Positions 10,260 to 16,846 of a DNA stretch of 47,761 nucleotides are shown here, in pieces. The notes beneath the pieces were generated by a model. That model searched no databases and was not told where the DNA came from. It saw only the letters and a list, made by a program, of their open reading frames with translations. This DNA is from CAZBWP01 sp964630265 (GTDB lineage Bacteria; Pseudomonadota; Alphaproteobacteria; Rhodospirillales; Defluviicoccaceae). Both the position numbers and the translations under genes were made by a program. Positions within the stretch are counted from its first letter, which is position 1. Every line of letters starts with the position of its first letter. The DNA lies in the NCBI GenBank assembly GCA_964630265.1, contig CAZVRW010000022.1, positions 1-47,761 on the forward strand, in the 5' to 3' direction.

Positions 10260-11732
10260 ATGACGCCAACGCCATTTCCCGACCTGCTGCCGGCGCTGCC
10301 GGAAATCGTCGGCGCCCTGCTCGGCATGGCGCTGTTGATGGTGGGCGTGTTCCATCGCGAGGATACCGCCGGCGCGGTGATCACCGCCTCGCGGCGGGTG
10401 TCTCTGCTCGCGCTGGCGTCGCTCGCCGTGGTGTTCGTGCTGGTCCTCACGCGGTCGACCGGGCAGACCTTCGGCGACATGTTCGTCGTCGACGACTTCG
10501 CGTTGTTCTTCAAGGCGCTCATTCTGCTGACGTCGACGGTCAGCCTGGTTCTCGCCCGCGACTACCTGGAGAGTCAGGGGGGCGCCCGCTTCGAATACGC
10601 GGTGCTGGTGCTGTTCGCCACCGTCGGCATGATGATGATGGTCTCGGCCAACGACCTCCTGTCGCTCTATGTCGGCCTGGAGATGCAGAGCCTTTCGCTC
10701 TATGTGCTCGCCGCCTTCCGTCGTGACGATCTGCGCTCGTCCGAGGCGGGGCTGAAGTATTTCGTGCTCGGTGCCGTCGCTTCCGGCTTCCTGCTCTATG
10801 GCAGTTCCCTCGTTTACGGCTTCGCCGGGACCACCCGCTTCGATGGCCTCGCGGCGACGTTCACGGCGCTGGATGGCGCCACGCCGCCCATCGGCCTGAT
10901 CGTCGGTCTCGTTTTCGTACTGGCGGGGCTCGCCTTCAAGGTATCGGCGGTGCCGTTCCATATGTGGGCGCCCGATGTTTACGAGGGTGCGCCGACGCCG
11001 GTGACGGCGTTCTTCTCGGTGGCACCGAAGCTCGCGGCCATCGGATTGATGATGCGGGTGCTGCTGGAGCCGTTCGGCGCGCTGGTCGATCAGTGGCAGC
11101 AGATCATTATCCTGATCTCCATCGCCTCGATGCTGCTCGGCGCGTTTGCCGCCATCGGCCAGCGCAACATCAAGCGGCTGATGGCCTACAGCTCGATCGG
11201 CCACGTGGGCTATGCCCTGGTCGGCCTCGCCGCCGGCACCGAAGCGGGTGCGCGCGGCATCATGATCTACATGGCCATCTACGTGGTGATGAACATCGGC
11301 ACCTTCGCCTGCATCCTGGTGATGCGGCGACGCGAGGCGATGGTCGAGACTCTGGATGATCTTGCCGGTCTCTCGAAGACGCACCCGCGGATGGCGCTGG
11401 CGTTCGCGGTGTTCATGTTCTCGATGGCCGGGCTGCCGCCGCTCGCCGGCTTTTTCGGCAAGCTCTACATCTTTCTGGCCGCGGTGGAGGCGGGTCTGTT
11501 CGGCCTCGCCATCATCGGTGTGCTGTCCAGCGTGGTCGCGGCCTATTACTACATCCGCATCGTCAAGATCATGTATTTCGAAAACCCGACCGGGCCGCTG
11601 GACAAGCATATGCCGCGCGATATCGGAGTCGTGATGTTCGGCGCATGCGTCTTGGTTGCGTTCTTCTTCCTGCTGCCGGGGCCGCTGCTGTCCAGTGCCG
11701 CCACCGCCGCCAGCGCCTTGTTCGCCGGCTGA
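10260..11732 (+). CDS. nuoN: NADH-quinone oxidoreductase subunit N (antiporter-like)
   Basis: 490 residues, the antiporter-like pump nearest the quinone module and the last nuo gene here. Motifs include SANDLLSLYVGLEMQSLSLY, LAGLAFKVSAVPFHMWAPDVY and AYSSIGHVGYALVGLAAG. The order nuoD-E-F-G-H-I-J-K-L-M-N is the standard proteobacterial one, with the earlier genes presumably upstream of the window. birA begins 13 bases downstream and is probably on the same transcript. Confidence 0.97.
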   Translation: MTPTPFPDLLPALPEIVGALLGMALLMVGVFHREDTAGAVITASRRVSLLALASLAVVFVLVLTRSTGQTFGDMFVVDDFALFFKALILLTSTVSLVLARDYLESQGGARFEYAVLVLFATVGMMMMVSANDLLSLYVGLEMQSLSLYVLAAFRRDDLRSSEAGLKYFVLGAVASGFLLYGSSLVYGFAGTTRFDGLAATFTALDGATPPIGLIVGLVFVLAGLAFKVSAVPFHMWAPDVYEGAPTPVTAFFSVAPKLAAIGLMMRVLLEPFGALVDQWQQIIILISIASMLLGAFAAIGQRNIKRLMAYSSIGHVGYALVGLAAGTEAGARGIMIYMAIYVVMNIGTFACILVMRRREAMVETLDDLAGLSKTHPRMALAFAVFMFSMAGLPPLAGFFGKLYIFLAAVEAGLFGLAIIGVLSSVVAAYYYIRIVKIMYFENPTGPLDKHMPRDIGVVMFGACVLVAFFFLLPGPLLSSAATAASALFAG

Positions 11733-11745
11733 CCGCCACAGGCGC

Positions 11746-12501
11746 ATGCCCGATGCTCCCGCCCGGTTCCGGATCGCGGCGCTGGGGAGTGTCGACTCCA
11801 CCAGCGAGGAAGCGCGCCGCCGTGCCGCGCAGGGCGCCGCGGACGGGACCGTCATCTGGGCCGAGCGCCAGGAGGCCGGCCGCGGCCGACAGGGGCGATG
11901 CTGGGACTCGCCGGCGGGAAATCTCTACTGCTCGATCCTGCTCCGACCGGACTGTACGCCGGCCGCGGCGGCGCAACTGGCGTTCGTCGCCGGCGTAACG
12001 GTCGCCGCCGTCGTCGCCGAGGCGTTGCCGCTTGGCCGCGCCGTCACCTGCAAATGGCCCAATGACGTTCTCGTCGACGGCCGCAAGATCGCCGGCATCC
12101 TGGTGGAGTCGGCCGCGACCGGTGGCGACCGGGTGGCGTGGGTGATCGTCGGCGTCGGCCTCAACGTGATCTGGTCGCCGACGGCGGCCGACTGCCTCTA
12201 TCCCGGCACATCGCTCGCCGCCGCCGGTGCTGCGGACGTGGATCCGAAAGCGCTGCTCGTCCGCCTGCTCGGCCAATTCGCGAACCAGCTCGACGCCTGG
12301 ACTTGCGGCGGATTCGCGCCGGTGCGCACCGCCTGGCTGGCGCGCGCCCACGGTCTCGGCCGGCCGCTGACGGCGCGGTTCGGCGAGAGCCAGGTCGACG
12401 GCAGGTTTCTCGATCTGGATACGGACGGCGCGTTGATCCTGGAAGCGGCGGATGGCCGGCGACGCATCGTCGCCGGCGACGTCTTCCCCGCCGGAACGTG
12501 A
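11746..12501 (+). CDS. birA: Biotin--[acetyl-CoA-carboxylase] ligase (BirA without HTH domain)
   Basis: 251 residues from MPDAPARFRIAALGSVDSTS. It activates biotin with ATP and transfers it to carboxyl carrier proteins. The biotinyl-AMP loop GRGRQG is at residues 45-50, and the active-site strand KWPNDVLVDGRKIAGIL at 103-119. A C-terminal BPL_C-like domain follows (LTARFGESQVDGRFLDLD). The N-terminal DNA-binding domain of E. coli BirA is absent, so this is a group I ligase that does not repress the bio operon. The frame extends upstream into nuoN, but this ATG gives the family length. Confidence 0.93.
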   Translation: MPDAPARFRIAALGSVDSTSEEARRRAAQGAADGTVIWAERQEAGRGRQGRCWDSPAGNLYCSILLRPDCTPAAAAQLAFVAGVTVAAVVAEALPLGRAVTCKWPNDVLVDGRKIAGILVESAATGGDRVAWVIVGVGLNVIWSPTAADCLYPGTSLAAAGAADVDPKALLVRLLGQFANQLDAWTCGGFAPVRTAWLARAHGLGRPLTARFGESQVDGRFLDLDTDGALILEAADGRRRIVAGDVFPAGT

Positions 12502-12542
12502 TGGACAGCCGGCGCGGGTGAGGGCGAGGGGGAGGGCGGTTC

Positions 12543-13319
12543 ATGCTGCTGGCCATCGACTGTGGCAATACCAACACCGTGTTCGCGGTGTTCGACGACG
12601 CGGGTGCCATCCGCGCGGAATGGCGCGCCGCCACCAACAGCAACCGGACGGCCGACGAAACCGGCATCTGGCTCGATCAGGTGATGCGGTTCGACGGGAT
12701 CGACCCGCGCGCCATCGACGCCGGGGTGCTGGCCACGGTGGTCCCGTCGACACTGTTCAATCTGCGGCAGATGTTCCGAAAGTACTTCGGTGTCCAGCCG
12801 CTGGTCGTCGGCGCGGCGGACGTGGACATCGGTCTCGAAGTCCGGCTGGACCATCCGGGGGAGGTCGGCGCCGATCGTCTGGTCAATGCTCTCGCCGCCC
12901 ATGAGGAGTACGGTGGGCCGCTGATCATCGTCGATTTCGGCACCGCGACCACCTTCGACGTCATCGACGGCGAGGGGGCGTATCTGGGCGGTGCCATCGC
13001 GCCCGGCATCAATCTGTCGCTGGAGGCCCTGCACATGGCATCGGCGCAATTGCCCCGGGTTGCCATCGGCCGGCCCGAGCGGGTGATCGGCAAGAACACG
13101 GTGCAAGCGATGCGGTCGGGTACCTTCTGGGGCTATGTCAGCCTGATCGAGGGCGTCGTCGCGCGGATCGGCGACGAGTATGGGGCGCCGTTGACGGCGA
13201 TCGCGACCGGCGGACTCGCGCAACTGTTCACCGATTGCACCAAGGTCTTGCAGCACGCCGATCCGGATCTGACGCTGAAGGGACTCTATGCCGTGTATCG
13301 GCGGAATCGCCCACGGTAA
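12543..13319 (+). CDS. coaX: Type III pantothenate kinase
   Basis: 258 residues. It phosphorylates pantothenate, the first step of coenzyme A synthesis, and belongs to the acetate kinase/Hsc70-like fold. Motifs are the phosphate-1 loop AIDCGNTNT at residues 4-12, GADRLVNALAA, the phosphate-2 motif IVDFGTATTFDVI, and GGAIAPGINLS. The start ATG at 12543 is preceded by GAGGGCGG. The birA-coaX pair is common in alphaproteobacteria. A gene for ribonuclease J, often next in relatives, is not seen here. Confidence 0.96.
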   Translation: MLLAIDCGNTNTVFAVFDDAGAIRAEWRAATNSNRTADETGIWLDQVMRFDGIDPRAIDAGVLATVVPSTLFNLRQMFRKYFGVQPLVVGAADVDIGLEVRLDHPGEVGADRLVNALAAHEEYGGPLIIVDFGTATTFDVIDGEGAYLGGAIAPGINLSLEALHMASAQLPRVAIGRPERVIGKNTVQAMRSGTFWGYVSLIEGVVARIGDEYGAPLTAIATGGLAQLFTDCTKVLQHADPDLTLKGLYAVYRRNRPR

Positions 13320-13424
13320 GGCGGAAGTCGCACCGGAAAACGATCAACCTCCGGGGATGCCCGGACGGCGCGTAACGGGGGCAGCGGGCTGACCGAGCGC
13401 AGCTCTGACCGTATCGCCGACCCC

Positions 13425-13472
13425 CTAAGCGAAGCGACCGGACATGGGCTAAGCGAAGCGGCGGGACATGGT
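13425..13472 (+). repeat. Two 24-bp imperfect tandem repeats in the coaX-VOC spacer
   Basis: Units 13425-13448 and 13449-13472 match at 21 of 24 positions; each begins CTAAGCGAAGCG and ends GGACATGG plus one base. They lie in the 245-base spacer after coaX and about 20 bases upstream of a promoter-like sequence. No coding role is evident. The same kind of short tandem array recurs at several other junctions in this window. Confidence 0.75.
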
Positions 13473-13493
13473 GCTCCCGGGCAATCGACCATC

Positions 13494-13522
13494 TTCACAA
13501 CCCCGGCAGCCCGTGGCATACT
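13494..13522 (+). promoter_or_regulatory. Sigma-70-type promoter candidate for the VOC gene
   Basis: TTCACA at 13494-13499 (five of six to TTGACA) and CATACT at 13517-13522 (four of six to TATAAT) are separated by exactly 17 bases. A start site near 13529 would give a leader of about 35 bases to ATG 13565, which has AGGGGAG at the proper distance. This suggests the gene is transcribed separately from nuo-birA-coaX. Prediction only. Confidence 0.5.
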
Positions 13523-13564
13523 CCGGCGCTCACAAATTCGGAGAGCACATCAAAGGGGAGTGAC

Positions 13565-14041
13565 ATGAGCGACAGACCTTTCAAAGTCCTCGGCATACAG
13601 CAGGTCGCGATCGGCGGTCCAGATAAAGAAAAGATGAAGAAGTTGTGGATCGACTGCCTCGGCCTGACGATCACCGGCAATTTCAAGAGCGAGCGCGAGA
13701 ACGTCGATGAGGATATCGCGGCGCTTGGTTCTGGTCCGTTGAAAGTCGAGGTCGATCTGATGCAGCCGGTGGATCCCGAGAAGAAACCCGCGGTCCACAA
13801 CACGCCCCTCAACCATATCGGCCTCTGGGTGGACGACCTTCCTGCCGCTGTGGAATGGCTCACCGCCAATGGCGTGCGGTTCGCCCCCGGTGGTATCCGC
13901 AAAGGGGCGGCTGGCTTCGACATCACTTTCCTGCACCCGAAGGGCAACGAAGAGCAGCCCATCAGTGGTGAGGGCGTCTTGATCGAGCTTGTGCAAGCGC
14001 CCCCCGAGGTGATCGACGCCTTCGCCAAACTGGCTGCCTGA
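13565..14041 (+). CDS. VOC-superfamily (glyoxalase/bleomycin-resistance fold) protein
   Basis: 158 residues with two beta-alpha-beta-beta-beta modules typical of the vicinal-oxygen-chelate superfamily, which includes lactoylglutathione lyase and methylmalonyl-CoA epimerase. Likely metal-facing residues are H84 (NHIGLWVDD) and E141 (VLIELVQ). The position that is usually His at the first strand is Gln here (Q13 in IQQVAIGG), so the metal site may differ and the substrate is unknown. In some relatives an epimerase gene occupies this position before DUF1467 and proS, but I cannot call epimerase activity. Base composition is lower in G+C than neighbours (about 55-58% in the first 240 bases, against about 70% in a coaX line), hinting at separate ancestry. 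Confidence 0.8.
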   Translation: MSDRPFKVLGIQQVAIGGPDKEKMKKLWIDCLGLTITGNFKSERENVDEDIAALGSGPLKVEVDLMQPVDPEKKPAVHNTPLNHIGLWVDDLPAAVEWLTANGVRFAPGGIRKGAAGFDITFLHPKGNEEQPISGEGVLIELVQAPPEVIDAFAKLAA

Positions 14042-14270
14042 GCGCGGCGGCGCTGCGCCTGAACCCGGGAGGCGGTACTCTGGGCGCCGAGATTGGCGCA
14101 GCCGTGGCAGCACCTCGTCGCCGGCCATCGCCGCAGACCGAGCCGGCAGTTGGTGCTCGGCGCGAGCGATGCCGGCGTTTCGGTGGCGATCCCGGACCAT
14201 GCTGGAGAGAAGTAACATGATCGATCGTCGCAGTCGCGGGGCCATCGCTGTCCCGGGCTAGGCAAAGGCC

Positions 14271-14396
14271 GTGGCAACAGGACATGGGACTCCGGACGAC
14301 AGCGCACCGATCAAGGGCTTCCGCGGGAAGAACCTGGATGGCGGCATCCACCACACCTGCGTCGATGCGCTTGTCGCCTTCGACCAAGCCAAGTGA
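14271..14396 (+). pseudogene. Possible gene remnant, 41 codons from GTG, unknown product
   Basis: The frame runs from GTG 14271 to TGA 14394-14396 and encodes a peptide including GFRGKNLDGGIHHTCVDAL and ending AFDQAK. Its composition looks protein-like, but it has no ribosome-binding site and is preceded in frame by TAG a few codons upstream. It may be the 3' end of a decayed gene or chance. I do not recognise the family. A protein search with this peptide against Rhodospirillales would decide. Confidence 0.25.
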
Positions 14397-14402
14397 GTGC
14401 GG

Positions 14403-14428
14403 GTCCGGCCGGCCCCGGCCGGCCGGAC
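14403..14428 (+). terminator. Perfect 12-bp GC inverted repeat before DUF1467
   Basis: GTCCGGCCGGCC and its reverse complement GGCCGGCCGGAC are separated by two bases. It lies between the TGA at 14396 and the ATG at 14451. It would form a very stable hairpin and could stop transcription from upstream, but no run of T follows (the next bases are AACCGCCCTTGAATC). A role as a repeat element is equally possible. Confidence 0.35.
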
Positions 14429-14450
14429 AACCGCCCTTGAATCTTTGGCC

Positions 14451-14690
14451 ATGAATCTCTGGACGGGGATTGCGGTCTACTTGGTGATCTGGTGGATCAT
14501 CATCTTTGCCATCCTGCCGTGGGGCGTGCGGGGCATCGACTCGCAGGATGTGGCGAAAGGCCACGCCTTCGGTGCACCGGAAAAGCCCCGGATCGTCACC
14601 AAGATGCTGGTGACCACCGTGGTTGCCGCCGTCATCTGGCTGATCATCTATCTCATCGCCGAAAGCGGCTGGATCAGCTTCCGCACGTAG
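14451..14690 (+). CDS. DUF1467 family small membrane protein
   Basis: 79 residues with two hydrophobic helices: NLWTGIAVYLVIWWIIIFAI near the N-terminus and MLVTTVVAAVIWLIIYLIA near the C-terminus. Between them lies LPWGVRGIDSQDVAKGHAFGAPEKPRI, where an LPWG(V/T) turn and a GxxxGAPxxP segment are recurrent in the DUF1467 family. Its biochemical role is unknown. It sits just upstream of proS in many alphaproteobacteria, as here. The in-frame GTG at 14397 would place the hairpin at 14403 inside the gene, so ATG 14451 is preferred; no clear Shine-Dalgarno precedes it. Confidence 0.85.
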   Translation: MNLWTGIAVYLVIWWIIIFAILPWGVRGIDSQDVAKGHAFGAPEKPRIVTKMLVTTVVAAVIWLIIYLIAESGWISFRT

Positions 14691-14825
14691 CGGCGGCGGG
14701 GTGATCGCAACAGGGAACGGTCGGGCCGCGTGTCGGCGCAGGGGCGAAACGCGGCGTGACGCCGCGGGTCAAGGAGGATGCCGGGTGATAACGCTCCCGT
14801 GACGGCCTCGGCGGGTCGCCTCGCT

Positions 14826-14864
14826 CCCGAGGCTTGGTCCCAAGGCCTGCTCCCAAGGCTTGGC
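14826..14864 (+). repeat. 13-bp tandem repeat, three units
   Basis: Units 14826-14838, 14839-14851 and 14852-14864 read CCCGAGGCTTGGT, CCCAAGGCCTGCT and CCCAAGGCTTGGC, followed by a partial CCCAAA. The 13-bp period is not a multiple of three, consistent with non-coding DNA. It lies 12 bases before a strong hairpin. Confidence 0.75.
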
Positions 14865-14876
14865 CCCAAAGAACGA

Positions 14877-14903
14877 AAGGCAAGTTCCAAGGGAGCTTGC
14901 CTT
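14877..14903 (+). terminator. Hairpin AAGGCAAG/CTTGCCTT, possible terminator or repeat element
   Basis: The arms AAGGCAAG and CTTGCCTT pair perfectly over eight bases. The stem continues across one mismatch with TCC/GGA around an AAG loop. It is about 190 bases downstream of the DUF1467 stop. No T-run follows on the plus strand (CGCAATTAC); on the minus strand TTCGTTCTTTGG follows. It could be a weak terminator or part of an interspersed repeat. Confidence 0.4.
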
Positions 14904-15149
14904 CGCAATTACAAAACGATTCGTTTATTTGCGCTCGCGGAGGAGCTCTTACTTTGATTTTTTCTCGGTGCTCTCCCAAAACCCGGGCCGGCTTGCGTGT
15001 GGCGACGTTTTTCGCCGCTTCAACCACAGTTTAAGAGTATACAGCACCGTCATGGAAGCGTCACGGTTTTTCTGCACTGAATAGCAAGAAAAATCATGAA
15101 CGCCGACGCGGCCTGCGGCCGGACCAATGCGCCATCCGCCAAGTGCTTT

Positions 15150-15186
15150 GCAAAAATTTCGGTGGAAGACGCAAAATATTCGGCGG
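15150..15186 (+). promoter_or_regulatory. Pair of 16-bp direct repeats, 21-bp spacing
   Basis: GCAAAAATTTCGGTGG (15150-15165) and GCAAAATATTCGGCGG (15171-15186) match at 13 of 16 positions. Their starts are 21 bases apart, two turns of the helix, as expected for cooperative binding of a regulator on one face. They lie about 300 bases upstream of proS. No regulator can be named. Confidence 0.35.
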
Positions 15187-15230
15187 CGGCCGGCGCCGCG
15201 GTCCCACGGTCTCTGTTGCTGACCCCCGCT

Positions 15231-15258
15231 ATAAATAACTCATATGGGCAATATTTAT
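15231..15258 (+). promoter_or_regulatory. AT-rich dyad ATAAATA-N14-TATTTAT
   Basis: The arms 15231-15237 and 15252-15258 are exact reverse complements, with centres 21 bases apart. The spacer contains the palindrome CATATG. In this GC-rich region such an AT dyad is conspicuous and resembles an operator for a dimeric repressor, or part of an AT-rich promoter for proS, whose start is 228 bases downstream. No clean -35/-10 pair was found. Confidence 0.35.
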
Positions 15259-15338
15259 GACCAAATTTATCGTGTATAGGGGCGGGGGCGGCTGGCGGCG
15301 GCGCGCTGCCGCGCGCCGGGGCGCCGAGAAAGGCGAGA

Positions 15339-15410
15339 GCCTCGTAGCGCCTCGAACGCGAGGCCTCGTAGCGCCTCGAACGCGAGGCCTCGTATCGCCT
15401 CGCACTCGCG
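15339..15410 (+). repeat. 24-bp tandem repeat, three units, upstream of proS
   Basis: Units 15339-15362 and 15363-15386 are identical; unit 15387-15410 differs at a few positions. Each unit starts GCCTCGTA and ends near CGAACGCGAG, so GCCTCG and CGAGGC can pair within and between units. It is not a CRISPR array because there are no spacers. It would lie in the untranslated leader of proS if transcription starts in the AT-rich zone. Confidence 0.8.
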
Positions 15411-15485
15411 GCTGGCCATCATTGATGTCGGCGGGAGCATGCCCTACAGTCCGCCGCGGTCTGTCCATCCAGGTTCAACGCTCCC

Positions 15486-16835
15486 ATGCGCCTCTCGCGG
15501 TACTTCCTGCCCACGCTGAAAGAAACGCCGGCCGACGCCCAGATCGTCTCACACCGCCTGATGCTGCGGGCCGGGATGATCCGCCAGTCCAGTGCCGGCA
15601 TCTACTCGTGGCTGCCGCTCGGCCTGCGGGTGCTGCGCCGCATCGAAGCCATCGTCCGCGAGGAACAGGATCGCATCGGCTGTCAGGAACTGCTGATGCC
15701 GACGATCCAGCCGGCCGACCTGTGGCGGGAGAGCGGCCGCTACGACGCGTACGGTCCGGAGATGCTGCGCATCCGCGACCGCGGCGACCGCGAGTTGCTG
15801 TACGGCCCGACCAACGAGGAGCAGATCTCCGAGATCTTCCGCGGCAGCGTCCGCAGCTATCGCCATTTGCCGAAGCTGCTCTACCACATCCAGTGGAAGT
15901 TTCGCGACGAGGTGCGGCCGCGATTCGGCGTGATGCGCGGCCGCGAGTTCCTGATGAAGGATGCCTATTCCTTCGATCTCGATCGCGACGGCGCGCGGCG
16001 CTCGTACAACAAGATGTTCGTCTGCTATCTGCGAACCTTTGCGCGGCTGGGGCTCAAGGGCATTCCCATGCGCGCCGAAACCGGCCCGATCGGCGGCGAC
16101 CTCAGCCACGAGTTCGTCGTCCTGGCCGAAACCGGTGAGAGTGAGATCGCCTGCCACCGAGACCTTTTGGACGTCGATTGGGCGGCGGCCGACGTCGACA
16201 TGGAGGGCGATCTGCAGCCGTTGATCGACGGCTTCACGGCGAAGTACGCGGCGACCGACGAGTTGCGGGACGCCGCCGCCGAACGAGCGCTGGGCGATGC
16301 CCTGGTGGTCGGTCGCGGCATCGAAGTGGGTCACATCTTCTATTTCGGCACCAAGTATTCGAAGCCGATGCGGGTGGTCGTGCAGGGGCCCGACGGCGAG
16401 GAGGTGGCGGTGGAGATGGGCAGCTATGGCATCGGCGTCTCCCGCCTGGTGGGCGCGATGATCGAGGCCTTCCACGACGCGTCGGGCATCGTCTGGCCGG
16501 AGAGCGTCGCGCCCTTCCACGTCGGCCTGATCAACCTGAAACCCGACGATACGGCATGCTCGGAGGCTTGCGAGCAACTCTATCGCGCCTTGACGGGTGG
16601 CGGCTGCGATGTCCTCTACGATGACCGCGAGGAGCGCGCTGGCGTCAAATTTGCGGAGATGGACCTGATCGGCCTGCCCTGGCAGGTGGTCGTCGGCCCG
16701 AAAGGGCTCGCCGCCGGTACCGTCGAGATCAAGCATCGGCCGACCGGCACGCGTGAGGCCGTCGCCGTCGACGGCGTCGCCGCCCGGCTCACCGCCCAGC
16801 CCGCCGCCCAGCCCGCCGCCCAGCCCGCCGACTGA
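15486..16835 (+). CDS. proS: Prolyl-tRNA synthetase (short alphaproteobacterial type)
   Basis: 449 residues. It charges tRNA-Pro with proline. Class II motifs are visible: motif 1 region MIRQSSAGIYSWLPLG, motif 2 FRDEVRPRFGVMRGREFLMK, and motif 3 GSYGIGVSRLVGAMIE. A C-terminal anticodon-binding domain follows. The editing (INS) domain of E. coli ProRS is absent, as is usual in alphaproteobacteria, where free-standing YbaK-type proteins may edit. The C-terminus ends in three AQPA repeats that look like an array-derived tail. lolC starts 11 bases downstream with GAGGATC before it. Confidence 0.97.
   Translation: MRLSRYFLPTLKETPADAQIVSHRLMLRAGMIRQSSAGIYSWLPLGLRVLRRIEAIVREEQDRIGCQELLMPTIQPADLWRESGRYDAYGPEMLRIRDRGDRELLYGPTNEEQISEIFRGSVRSYRHLPKLLYHIQWKFRDEVRPRFGVMRGREFLMKDAYSFDLDRDGARRSYNKMFVCYLRTFARLGLKGIPMRAETGPIGGDLSHEFVVLAETGESEIACHRDLLDVDWAAADVDMEGDLQPLIDGFTAKYAATDELRDAAAERALGDALVVGRGIEVGHIFYFGTKYSKPMRVVVQGPDGEEVAVEMGSYGIGVSRLVGAMIEAFHDASGIVWPESVAPFHVGLINLKPDDTACSEACEQLYRALTGGGCDVLYDDREERAGVKFAEMDLIGLPWQVVVGPKGLAAGTVEIKHRPTGTREAVAVDGVAARLTAQPAAQPAAQPAD
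16794..16829 (+). repeat. 12-bp tandem repeat in the proS 3' end, three units
   Basis: Three exact copies of GCCCAGCCCGCC at 16794-16805, 16806-16817 and 16818-16829 encode AQPA three times, immediately before the final Asp codon and TGA. The period keeps the reading frame. The tail is outside the conserved anticodon-binding domain, so unit number could vary without harm. Confidence 0.9.
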
Positions 16836-16846
16836 GGATCCCCGTC

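Larger units (their letters stand above)
14042..14450. other. Spacer between VOC gene and DUF1467 gene
   Basis: About 409 bases without a confident gene. It contains a small stem (GCGCC/GGCGC at 14084-14099), a short open frame that reads like the end of a larger protein (14271-14396, listed separately), and a strong GC inverted repeat at 14403-14428. No tRNA or mobile-element signature was seen. Given the lower GC of the neighbouring VOC gene, this may be a locus that gained and lost genes; that is inference. Confidence 0.5.
14691..15485. other. Long AT-richer intergenic island upstream of proS
   Basis: 795 bases with no convincing gene. From about 14900 to 15280 the composition drops toward 50% G+C, and locally below 40% around 15225-15280, in an otherwise GC-rich segment. 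It contains a three-unit 13-bp array (14826-14864), a hairpin (14877-14903), a pair of 16-mer direct repeats (15150-15186), an AT-rich dyad (15231-15258), a GC hairpin (15300-15317, GGCGCGC/GCGCGCC with a TGCC loop), and a three-unit 24-bp array (15339-15410). Short open frames exist on both strands but lack ribosome-binding sites and recognisable domains. Confidence 0.6.

Noticed and set aside
14860..15084. 74-codon plus-strand frame and an overlapping 117-codon minus-strand frame in the pre-proS island
   Set aside because: No ribosome-binding site or recognisable domain; the frames run through hairpins and a non-triplet 13-bp array.
15339..15410. CRISPR array
   Set aside because: The 24-bp units are directly tandem with no spacers, and there are no cas genes in the window.
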